DNA from: Nitrospiraceae bacterium
GTDB lineage: Bacteria; Nitrospirota; Nitrospiria; Nitrospirales; Nitrospiraceae
Direction: 5' to 3'
DNA: 64,000 bases
Assembly (NCBI GenBank): GCA_009692155.1
Contig: SHZW01000008.1
Coordinates: 27,819 to 91,818, forward strand
The translations under genes were made by a program, and so were the position numbers. Within the stretch, counting starts at the first letter, position 1. The number at the start of each line of letters is the position of its first letter. Shown one piece after another: positions 25,200 through 32,150 of the stretch. The notes under the pieces are model-generated. The model was not told the DNA's origin, made no database searches, and saw nothing but the letters and a program-made list of their open reading frames with translations.

Positions 25200-25827
25200 T
25201 CTGCTGATCTTCGATCTGGACGGCACGCTGATCGAGTCCAAGTGGGACATCGCGTCCTGCGTCAACCTGACGCTGGGCGAGTTGGGGCTCCCGCTTCGTT
25301 CGCAGGAGGAAGTTTTCGGTTTCGTCGGAGACGGGATCAAGCGCCTGCTGCGCCTGGCTGTCGGCGAGGACAACCAGGCCCGCTACGAGGACGCGCTGCG
25401 GATTTTTCGCGGTTCTTACATGAAACACTGCCTGGACCGGACGCGCTATTATCACGGCGTTGAACCCATGCTCGCTCATTTCGTGAACAAGCACAAAGCC
25501 GTCGCGACCAATAAGGCGATCGAGTATACGACGAAGATTCTTGTCGGCCTCGGCAACCATCACTACGCCCATGTCGTGGGCGGAGACGACGGGTTCGGCC
25601 TGAAGCCGGAGCCGGGCATGCTGCTGGCCATCATGGAAAAACTGGGCGTGCCGAAACAACGCGCGGTGTTGATCGGCGACAGCACGAACGACATCAACGG
25701 CGGCCATAACGCCGGCATCAAAGTCTGCGCGGTCGGTTATGGCATGGGGAACCGCGAGAAGATGGCCGCCTGCGAGCCCGAATGGTTTGTCGAGACGCCG
25801 GAGGAATTGATGGAGGTGTTTCTTTAA
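25165..25827 (+). CDS. HAD-superfamily phosphatase, phosphoglycolate-phosphatase-like
   Basis: A 220 aa haloacid-dehalogenase fold phosphatase. Motif I is FDLDGTLIESK; the cap domain follows (VGDGIKRLLRLAVGED); motif II is AVATNKA; motif III is the Lys in FGLKPEPGML, and motif IV is VLIGDSTNDINGGHNAG. The pattern matches Gph, which clears 2-phosphoglycolate from DNA repair or oxygenase side reactions, although substrate cannot be fixed from sequence. ATG 25165 starts the recognisable protein. Its stop abuts the ATG of the M16 peptidase. Confidence 0.88.
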   Translation: MKDRHPRKHPVDLLIFDLDGTLIESKWDIASCVNLTLGELGLPLRSQEEVFGFVGDGIKRLLRLAVGEDNQARYEDALRIFRGSYMKHCLDRTRYYHGVEPMLAHFVNKHKAVATNKAIEYTTKILVGLGNHHYAHVVGGDDGFGLKPEPGMLLAIMEKLGVPKQRAVLIGDSTNDINGGHNAGIKVCAVGYGMGNREKMAACEPEWFVETPEELMEVFL

Positions 25828-27360
25828 ATGCGTGTGGCACGAGGCACGAGGCACGGGGCGCGAGGTCACGCAGCCGGTCTGCTGAGCGCTGCTTTCGCGA
25901 CGATTATTCTGCTGACGAGCCCTGCCGCGGGCGCGGCGCCGGGACTCGCCGAGCGCGTGATCGAGCACAAAATGGCCAACGGCCTGACCGTGCTGTTGGT
26001 CGAGCGGCACCAGGCCCCGATCGTATCCATCAACATCACGTTTGGTGTCGGCGGGATCAACGAGCTGACAGGGTCCACCGGCGTGGCGCACCTCTACGAA
26101 CACATGGCCTTCAAGGGCACGCACACGATCGGCACGAAGGATTACGCGCGCGAGCGCCCGCTGCTGGATGAACTGGACCGGCTCAGCACCGAGATCGAAC
26201 TCCGGCGCGCGGCCGGAGCGGATGCGCCGGAGTTGCAACGGCTCCGGCAGGCGTTCAAGGACATGCAGTACCGGGCCGATCAACTGGTCGTGGGTAACGA
26301 GATGTCGCTGCTCTACCAGCGCCACGGCGCGGTCGGGTTGAACGCGTCCACCGGCAAGGATGTCACGCGCTACGTGATCAGCCTGCCGGCCAACCGCCTG
26401 CCGCTCTGGGCGGCGATCGAATCGGATCGGATGGCCCATCCCGTGCTGCGCGAGTTCTACAAGGAGCGCGCGGTCGTCATGGAAGAGCGACGGCTCCGGA
26501 CCGACGACAGCCCGAACGGACTCCTGTACGAAGCCTTTGCCGCCGCGGCGTTCCAGGCGCATCCCTACGGTGCGCCGACGATCGGCTGGGCATCCGACAT
26601 CCAGGCGCTGACGCCGGCGGAAACGGAACGGTTCTTCCGCACCTACTATGGGCCGGCGAACGCCACTATCGGGATCGTCGGCGACATCAATCCGCCGGAG
26701 GTCATCGCGCTGATCGAGAGCACATTCGGAAAAATTCCCTCATTGCCGAGTCCGCCGCCGGTCGTCACGGCCGAACCGGAACAGCATGGCGAACGGCGCG
26801 TGGAGGTGGAATTCGACGCCGAGCCGATCGTGCTGATCGGCTACCACAAGCCGTCGATCGGTCATCCGGACGATTTCGTCTTCGATGTTCTGGAATCGAT
26901 TCTATCCGAGGGCGTCACGTCGCGGCTCTATCACCGCATCGTCCGGGAGAAACGGCTGGCCCCGGCCATCGGGGCCGATGCCGGCTTTCCCGGCACCCTT
27001 GCGCCGAATCTCTTCGTGATCAGCGCCGCGTCGCTGGCGCCGCATACGACCGCCGAGGTGGAAACCGCCGTGTACGAGGAATTGGAGCGTCTCAAGACCG
27101 AGCCGGTCTCGGCCAAAGAATTGGAAAAAGTCCTGAACAACCTGGATGCGAGCCTTGTACGGGCGCTGCGATCCAACGGCGGCCTGGCAGGCCAGTTGGC
27201 CTATTTCCAGACGGTTGCCAGGGATTGGCGGTACGTGCTGAAGGCGCGGGAGCGGATCGCGGCCGTGACGCCGCAGGATATCCAGCGCGTGGCGCGCGCG
27301 TATTTCACCAAAGCCAACCGCACGGTGGCGACGCTGGTGCGGGCTCCGAAAAAGTCGTGA
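25828..27360 (+). CDS. M16-family zinc peptidase, catalytic subunit, exported
   Basis: A 510 aa pitrilysin/processing-peptidase homologue. The inverted zinc motif HLYEH occupies residues 88-92; the third ligand Glu lies in VVMEERRLRTDDSP. Between them is an insertion of about 60 residues (RERPLLDELDRLSTEIELRR on). The N-terminal hydrophobic stretch LLSAAFATIILLTSPAAGAA is a signal peptide. The first 13 codons (MRVARGTRHGARG) come from a repeated GGCACGAGGCACGAGG word. It starts with no spacing after the HAD gene and is followed 17 bases later by a second M16 gene lacking the zinc motif, so the two likely form a heterodimeric periplasmic peptidase. Confidence 0.92.
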   Translation: MRVARGTRHGARGHAAGLLSAAFATIILLTSPAAGAAPGLAERVIEHKMANGLTVLLVERHQAPIVSINITFGVGGINELTGSTGVAHLYEHMAFKGTHTIGTKDYARERPLLDELDRLSTEIELRRAAGADAPELQRLRQAFKDMQYRADQLVVGNEMSLLYQRHGAVGLNASTGKDVTRYVISLPANRLPLWAAIESDRMAHPVLREFYKERAVVMEERRLRTDDSPNGLLYEAFAAAAFQAHPYGAPTIGWASDIQALTPAETERFFRTYYGPANATIGIVGDINPPEVIALIESTFGKIPSLPSPPPVVTAEPEQHGERRVEVEFDAEPIVLIGYHKPSIGHPDDFVFDVLESILSEGVTSRLYHRIVREKRLAPAIGADAGFPGTLAPNLFVISAASLAPHTTAEVETAVYEELERLKTEPVSAKELEKVLNNLDASLVRALRSNGGLAGQLAYFQTVARDWRYVLKARERIAAVTPQDIQRVARAYFTKANRTVATLVRAPKKS

Positions 27361-27424
27361 AACGTGAGGCGTAAGGCGTGAGACGAATCAGCCGTCAGCT
27401 CTCAGCTCTCAGCTCTTTCTGCGC
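27358..27424. repeat. Word-repeat element (ACGTGAGGCGTAAGGCGTGAG and CAGCTCT words)
   Basis: Two words follow one another: GTGAAACGTGAGGCGTAAGG near the left, then three tandem CTCAGCT units. The second word is inside the coding sequence of the following M16 gene (residues RQLSALSS). No hairpin partner is obvious. Confidence 0.65.
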
Positions 27425-28877
27425 GGCAGTCGCGCTCATTGCGTCGTTGGGCTGCGCGTCCGGCTCGGTGTCCGCTTTCTTCAACCAAACGAACCAGACA
27501 AACCAGATCAACCAGACAGACCCTCGGCAAATGGTCTTTGCGCCGGTGGCGTTCACGCCGCCCGCGCCGGAGCGCGTCGTGCTCGACAACGGCATGGTGG
27601 TGTACCTGCTTGAGGATCACGAACTGCCGCTCGTCACGATCACGGCGACGATCAGAACCGGCGGATGGCTCGATCCGTCGGATAAAATCGGCCTGGCCGG
27701 TATCGCGGGCGCCACGATGCGCACGGGCGGCACGCAGCGAATAGGCGCCGCGGAACTCGATCGGGAACTGGAACACATGGCGGCGCCGGTTTCGGTCGGC
27801 ATCGGCACGGAGTCCGGTTCCGCCATGGTGGACGTCCTCGCGAAGGATCTGCCCCGCGGCCTGCGCCTCTTTGCCGACGTGCTGATGACGCCGGCCTTCG
27901 ATCCGGCGCGGGTCGAACTGGCCAAGCTGCAAACGATCGAAGGCATCCGCCGCCGGCAGGATCAGCCGCAATCCATTGTGGGGCGTGAGTTCGCCAAGCT
28001 GCTCTACGGGCCGGCGCATCCCTATGCGCGGGAGAGCACGGTCGAGTCGGTGTCGAAGATCACGCGCGATGATCTGCTGGCATTCCATGCGAACACCGTT
28101 CATCCCAATGGGATCATCCTGGGCGTGACCGGGGATTTTGATCGGGCGGCGATGCTGGTCCTGCTCAAGGAGACCTTCGGCGCCTGGGCGAAGGGCGACG
28201 TGGCGCCGATTGTCCTGCCGCCGGTCGCGACGGATGTCGCGCATGCCGACAAAACGGTTGTGCGCTTTGTCGGAAAAAGCACCTCGCAGACGCATCTCAG
28301 AGTCGGGCATCTGTCCATTAAAGAAAATGACACGGATTATCCGGCGCTGACGGTGCTGAACGATATCCTCGGCGGCAGTTCCTTCCGCAGCCGCCTGTTC
28401 AACGACGTGCGCACCAAGCGGGGCCTGGCCTATTCGGTCGGCAGTTCGTTCCGCGCCGGCGTACGTGAGCAGGGAGTCTGGGCCATGCGGGCCGAAACCA
28501 AGGTGGAGTCCACGCAGGAAGCCATCAGCCGCCTGACGGCCAACATGGAGCAGCTCCGTGCACAACCGGTCACTGATGAAGAACTGGCCGAAGCGAAAGA
28601 ATCGTTCGTGAACTCGTTCGTCTTTTCGTTTGCCAGCCCGTCAGCGATCGTCGGCCGACTGATCGGCCTGGAGTACGACGGCCTGCCGAAAGACTTTCTC
28701 CAGCAATTGCGCGACAAGGTGGTCAAGCTCACGAAAGAAGATCTCCTGGCTGCCGCCCGGAAGCAGTTGCATCCGGATCAGTTACGGATTCTCGCCGTCG
28801 GCCCGCCGAACGCGCTCGTGCCCCTGCTCTCCAGCTTCGGCGAAGCGAAGGAGATCAAGCTTCCACCCGAAGGATAG
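27378..28877 (+). CDS. M16-family peptidase-like protein, non-catalytic partner, probable lipoprotein
   Basis: A 499 aa M16 protein in which the HxxEH motif is absent: the matching segment reads GLAGIAGATMRTGG. In paired bacterial M16B systems one subunit carries zinc and the other binds substrate, and this fits the latter. The C-terminal half contains FRSRLFNDVRTKRGLAYSVGSSF, the R/Y-type pair typical of the substrate-binding subunit. The N-terminus (FCAAVALIASLGC) looks like a lipoprotein signal, though the residue at -3 is not the usual Leu. It is followed by an odd linker, FFNQTNQTNQINQTD, encoded by a word repeat. Confidence 0.88.
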   Translation: MRRISRQLSALSSFCAAVALIASLGCASGSVSAFFNQTNQTNQINQTDPRQMVFAPVAFTPPAPERVVLDNGMVVYLLEDHELPLVTITATIRTGGWLDPSDKIGLAGIAGATMRTGGTQRIGAAELDRELEHMAAPVSVGIGTESGSAMVDVLAKDLPRGLRLFADVLMTPAFDPARVELAKLQTIEGIRRRQDQPQSIVGREFAKLLYGPAHPYARESTVESVSKITRDDLLAFHANTVHPNGIILGVTGDFDRAAMLVLLKETFGAWAKGDVAPIVLPPVATDVAHADKTVVRFVGKSTSQTHLRVGHLSIKENDTDYPALTVLNDILGGSSFRSRLFNDVRTKRGLAYSVGSSFRAGVREQGVWAMRAETKVESTQEAISRLTANMEQLRAQPVTDEELAEAKESFVNSFVFSFASPSAIVGRLIGLEYDGLPKDFLQQLRDKVVKLTKEDLLAAARKQLHPDQLRILAVGPPNALVPLLSSFGEAKEIKLPPEG

Positions 28878-28902
28878 CGTCGTGGCAGGATTGCCTGGCT
28901 GA

Positions 28903-28970
28903 TAGCAAATAGCTTCGTGCGAGACATCAGGATTGATTTTCCGGCTATTAGCTATTCGCTGCCAGCCATG
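28903..28970. repeat. Word-repeat hairpin (AGCTATT word)
   Basis: GGCTGATAGCAAATAGCT near the left end and AGCTATTCGCTGCCAGCC near the right end are inverted copies with three mismatches over 18 bp; the middle has another GCTATTAGCTATT. It separates the second M16 gene from the HTH/metallo-beta-lactamase gene. Confidence 0.75.
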
Positions 28971-28978
28971 AGTCTTAT

Positions 28979-29815
28979 ATGCCATTAGAAGACGATTTCT
29001 GCGACATCATCAAAAAGGCGCGCCGGGGGCATCGTCTGTCGGAGGGTGACCTGGCGCAGGCAAGCGGGCTCTCTGCCGGCGATGTGACGATCCTGGAACG
29101 AGGCGGGCGCCTGCCGACCAAGGGCGAGATCGAAGCGTTGGCGGCGGCGCTGCACTTGCGTACGGCGCCGCTTATGCACATTGTTCTGGATCGCTGGATG
29201 CCGGCGCCGCCGCGAGCCGCCGGTCCGGTTGAAACGGTGATGGGCGATATCAACGGGTATGCCGTGAAGGGCTACGTCGTGTACGATTCGGGCGAAGCCC
29301 TGTTCGTGGACACAGCGTATAATGAAGAGGCGATGCTGGAGGTGCTCGAACGAAAAAGCCTGACGCTCAAGGCCGTCTGCCTGACGCACGGCCATTCGGA
29401 CCATGCGGGTGGTCTGGACGTCATTCTGCAGCACCACCGCGTGCCGGTGTATCTGGGCATGGGCGACAGGCCGATGCTCGGATGGATCCCGCCAGGGGAA
29501 TTGATGATGTCGACCACGGACGGGCAGACCGTGGCCGTCGGGCGCCTGACAATGCGGTTTGTCTCCACGCCGGGCCATACGCCGGGCGGCATTTGCTACA
29601 AGGTCGAAGGGGCCGGCCACGATGCCTGCTTCGTGGGGGATACGTTATTTGCCGGGTCGATCGGCGGGTCCAATCCCGCATCGCTGTACCAGACGCATCT
29701 GAAGTCGGTCCGGACGCGCGTGCTGACGCTGCCGCTCGACACGACGTTGTTGCCCGGGCACGGCCCGGCCACGACGGTCCGGGAGGAATTAACGCACAAT
29801 CCGTTCGCGGAATAA
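28979..29815 (+). CDS. XRE-type HTH domain fused to a metallo-beta-lactamase-fold hydrolase
   Basis: A 278 aa protein. Residues 1-62 form a helix-turn-helix of the Cro/CI type (FCDIIKKARRGHRLSEGDLAQASGLSAGDVTILERGGRLPT). Residues about 85-278 form a metallo-hydrolase with the di-metal motif THGHSDHAGG (His137, His139, Asp141, His142), STPGHTPGG, FVGDTLFAGSIGGSN and a final LLPGHGPATT. The layout matches glyoxalase II-like thioesterases. The combination suggests a DNA-bound metabolite-hydrolysing regulator, or simply that the HTH is used for protein contact; neither can be decided here. No clear ribosome binding site precedes ATG 28979. Confidence 0.88.
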   Translation: MPLEDDFCDIIKKARRGHRLSEGDLAQASGLSAGDVTILERGGRLPTKGEIEALAAALHLRTAPLMHIVLDRWMPAPPRAAGPVETVMGDINGYAVKGYVVYDSGEALFVDTAYNEEAMLEVLERKSLTLKAVCLTHGHSDHAGGLDVILQHHRVPVYLGMGDRPMLGWIPPGELMMSTTDGQTVAVGRLTMRFVSTPGHTPGGICYKVEGAGHDACFVGDTLFAGSIGGSNPASLYQTHLKSVRTRVLTLPLDTTLLPGHGPATTVREELTHNPFAE

Positions 29816-29955
29816 AACGAAGAGCGAATGGCATATAGCGTATGGCGCATAACCCGGGAGCAAGAGCGTACGGCATATAGGATATGGCCGAAGGACGAGG
29901 ATGAAAAACGGTCAGCTTCCACTCTGTGCCATAAGCCATAAGCTATAAGCTCTTT
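29816..29955. repeat. Word-repeat hairpin (CATATAGC / GCCATAAGC word), long form
   Basis: The left part contains AGAGCGAATGGCATATAGCG, TATGGCGCATAA, GAGCGTACGGCATATAGG; the right part contains GTGCCATAAGCCATAAGC and TATAAGCTCTT, which are inverted, imperfect copies. It fills the gap between the metallo-hydrolase gene and the site-2 protease gene. Confidence 0.8.
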
Positions 29956-29966
29956 TCTGGAAGACC

Positions 29967-30959
29967 ATGGACGACGATCACCAGCAGCATCTGTTCTCGG
30001 AACGGCCGGCTGATTACGATCGCCGGATCGACGTCACCGATCCGCGCCATCCCTCGGCCCATCCACTCCTCTTGTTGGATGAGGAGATTCGCGCGCCGGG
30101 TCTTTCCGATTACGTTGTGCCTCTCGGACTCTTTCTCGTCACGGTTTTCACGACGCTGTGGGCCGGGGCCTTCCAGACCAACACGAATCTGCTTCAAGGC
30201 CCCTGGGCATTCCTGACGGACAATCCCGCTGTGCTGTGGAACGGCGTACCGTTCGCGGCGACATTGCTGGGCATTTTGGTGACGCACGAGATGGGGCATT
30301 ATGTGCTCTCGCGCATGCACCGCGTCCCTGCGACGCTGCCGATGTTTATTCCCGGCCCGCCGCATTTTATCGGCACCTTCGGCGCGATCATTCGGATGCG
30401 AAGCCCGATCCTGAACCGGAAAGCCCTGTTCGACATCGGTGTGGCCGGTCCGATTGCCGGCTTCGTGGTGGCCGTGGCGGCGCTGGTGTTCGGGATGCAG
30501 ATGTCGCGCGTGGTGATGGTCGAATCGACCTATGGCATGCAGCTCGGCGAGCCGCTCCTGTTGCAAGGCATTGCCTGGTTGGTAGTCGGACCGTTGCCGG
30601 CCGGCTATGACGTGGTGCTCCATCCGGTGGCCTTTGCCGCCTGGCTCGGGCTCTTCATCACGTCGCTCAACCTGATTCCGATCGGCCAACTGGACGGCGG
30701 GCACGTGGCCTATGCCCTATGGGGACGCAGGCAGCGCACGATGGCGCTGGCGATGGTGCCGATCCTGATCGTCCTGGGTTTTGCCGGCTGGCCTGGTTGG
30801 ATTCTCTGGGCCGGTATGGCGAGCCTGCTGGGGCTCGGCCATCCGCCGGTGCTGGATCCCGAAGCGGCGCTGGGCCGTCCGCGCGTGTGGGTCGGCTGGT
30901 TCGCGCTCGCGATTTTTGTCCTGACCTTTTCGCCGGTTCCGTTTTTCTTTCCTAAATAG
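29967..30959 (+). CDS. Site-2-protease-family (M50) intramembrane metalloprotease
   Basis: A 330 aa polytopic membrane protein. The zinc motif HEMGH is at residues 107-111 in GILVTHEMGHYVLSRM, and the conserved Asp is in NLIPIGQLDGGHVAYALWG. FGAIIRMRSPILNRKALFDIGVAGPIAGF is the conserved loop of the plant EGY-like group. A soluble N-terminal region of about 45 residues precedes the first membrane segment (VPLGLFLVTVFTTLWAG). Such proteases cut within membrane proteins; a substrate cannot be named. It has no PDZ domain. Convergent with the OB-fold genes. Confidence 0.9.
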   Translation: MDDDHQQHLFSERPADYDRRIDVTDPRHPSAHPLLLLDEEIRAPGLSDYVVPLGLFLVTVFTTLWAGAFQTNTNLLQGPWAFLTDNPAVLWNGVPFAATLLGILVTHEMGHYVLSRMHRVPATLPMFIPGPPHFIGTFGAIIRMRSPILNRKALFDIGVAGPIAGFVVAVAALVFGMQMSRVVMVESTYGMQLGEPLLLQGIAWLVVGPLPAGYDVVLHPVAFAAWLGLFITSLNLIPIGQLDGGHVAYALWGRRQRTMALAMVPILIVLGFAGWPGWILWAGMASLLGLGHPPVLDPEAALGRPRVWVGWFALAIFVLTFSPVPFFFPK

Positions 30960-30982
30960 GACGCTGCCACAGACACGGCTGA

Positions 30983-31516
30983 TCAATACCCGCTGTCTCC
31001 GGCGGGCCTGCCGTCACCCTCCGGCTTGGCCGTCTCTTCAATCTGATTCGGCTGATTCGGCTGATTCGTCTCGGAATTTTCAGGCGGCGCCACGACAGGA
31101 GAGAGGTGCGTGATCGAGTTGGCCATGGCGCGAAGCCGCTTGACCTCTCCCTTCGTAGCGGACGTCAGGCGGTTCGGTGAAAGAATTTGCGCGACGAGCA
31201 GGATACTCTCGTCATTGTTGACCTCCGGCTTTCTCAGCAACGGCTTGCCGCAAATGCCCACCACACTGACTTCAATCGAGCCGGTCCCGTCCTCCAGCGT
31301 GAAGGTATAGGCTCCGTAGCACGTTGTGTTCTGACCCGGCGAGTACGGCGGGAGCGGCGTGACCTGGCGCACCGTTCCCTGCAAAGGGATGATGCGGAAA
31401 TGGTAGGCGTCGGGATCGGCAATCACCTCGCCGATGGAAACCGGCTCGTCCGCGCGGGCGAGGCCGGCCAGAATCATCACGCCGGCGGCAACGACAAGGG
31501 GGAGGACTCTTCGCAC
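30983..31516 (-). CDS. Exported OB-fold-like protein A
   Basis: A 177 aa protein with signal peptide (VLPLVVAAGVMILAGLARA) and a beta-rich domain: VSIGEVIADPDAYHFRIIPL, QGTVRQVTPL, YTFTLEDGTGSIEVSVVGIC. The pattern (a short strand, a YHFR-type strand, a TFTLEDGTG strand) resembles small exported OB folds. The C-terminal tail, ENSETNQPNQPNQIEETAKP, comes from a word repeat (GATTCGGCTGATTCGGCTG on the plus strand at 31040-31075). It lies three bases after its paralogue, protein B. Confidence 0.72.
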   Translation of the reverse strand: MRRVLPLVVAAGVMILAGLARADEPVSIGEVIADPDAYHFRIIPLQGTVRQVTPLPPYSPGQNTTCYGAYTFTLEDGTGSIEVSVVGICGKPLLRKPEVNNDESILLVAQILSPNRLTSATKGEVKRLRAMANSITHLSPVVAPPENSETNQPNQPNQIEETAKPEGDGRPAGDSGY

Positions 31517-31519
31517 AGC

Positions 31520-31969
31520 CTAGTTTCCCACCCGCTGGATGTTCACGGCAAGGACGTCGAGCGTGGCGCCGGCCGGTCCGGTGCCGGACCCCGGCGTAAT
31601 CGTAATCTGTGCATCCACCGATACAGTGTCGCCATCCGCGACGTCCGGCGGCTCGGCCGGCGAGTGTTGGGACACGCAGGGCGGCCTCGCGCGAACGGTG
31701 ATCTGAAGAAAGCCGGTCTCGTCAGACAGGACGAACGTGTAGGGCGGATGCACCATCAGGCATTGTGTGTCGATCCGCGGCAGGGTTGACGGCGGGCTGG
31801 TCAGGATTTGGATCTGGTGTGCCGCGCCCCGGAGCGTCACCATCTTTAGATGATAGGACTGCGGATCGGCCTGCAGTTTCTCAATCGTAACCGATTCGGC
31901 GGCGAAACCAAGCGACAGGCCAGCATACATCAGCAACGCCTGCACGATAACAGTCTTGCCGATTCCCAT
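31520..31969 (-). CDS. Exported OB-fold-like protein B (paralogue of A)
   Basis: A 149 aa protein with an N-terminal signal (VIVQALLMYAGLSLGFA). VTIEKLQADPQSYHLKMVTLRG aligns with VSIGEVIADPDAYHFRIIPLQG of protein A, and YTFVLSDETGFLQITV with YTFTLEDGTGSIEVSV, so the two arose by tandem duplication. Both keep one or two Cys in the middle (DTQCLM; TTCYG), possibly a disulfide pair. Function unknown. Confidence 0.72.
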   Translation of the reverse strand: MGIGKTVIVQALLMYAGLSLGFAAESVTIEKLQADPQSYHLKMVTLRGAAHQIQILTSPPSTLPRIDTQCLMVHPPYTFVLSDETGFLQITVRARPPCVSQHSPAEPPDVADGDTVSVDAQITITPGSGTGPAGATLDVLAVNIQRVGN

Positions 31970-32083
31970 GTTTCATTGTACACCCACGCGCGTCTTTCCT
32001 CACCAGGGCTCCGACGCTATAATGGCGCGCCAGTGACCGGATGTGAACAAGAAGAGGAGACGATGGCGACAATGGATAAGCGA

Positions 32084-32150
32084 GTAGCACATAGCAGGTA
32101 GCTAATAGCTCATGAGCTACCCGCTGTTAGCTATTGGCTGTTCGCTAGAA
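32084..32150. repeat. Word-repeat hairpin (TAGCTAATAGC word)
   Basis: The element is centred on a perfect 12 bp palindrome, AGCTCATGAGCT (32108-32119), flanked by AGTAGCACATAGCAGGTAGC on the left and TTAGCTATTGGCTGTTCGCT on the right, which are inverted degenerate copies. The right end carries the last codons and stop (32131-32133) of the following minus-strand gene. Confidence 0.8.
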
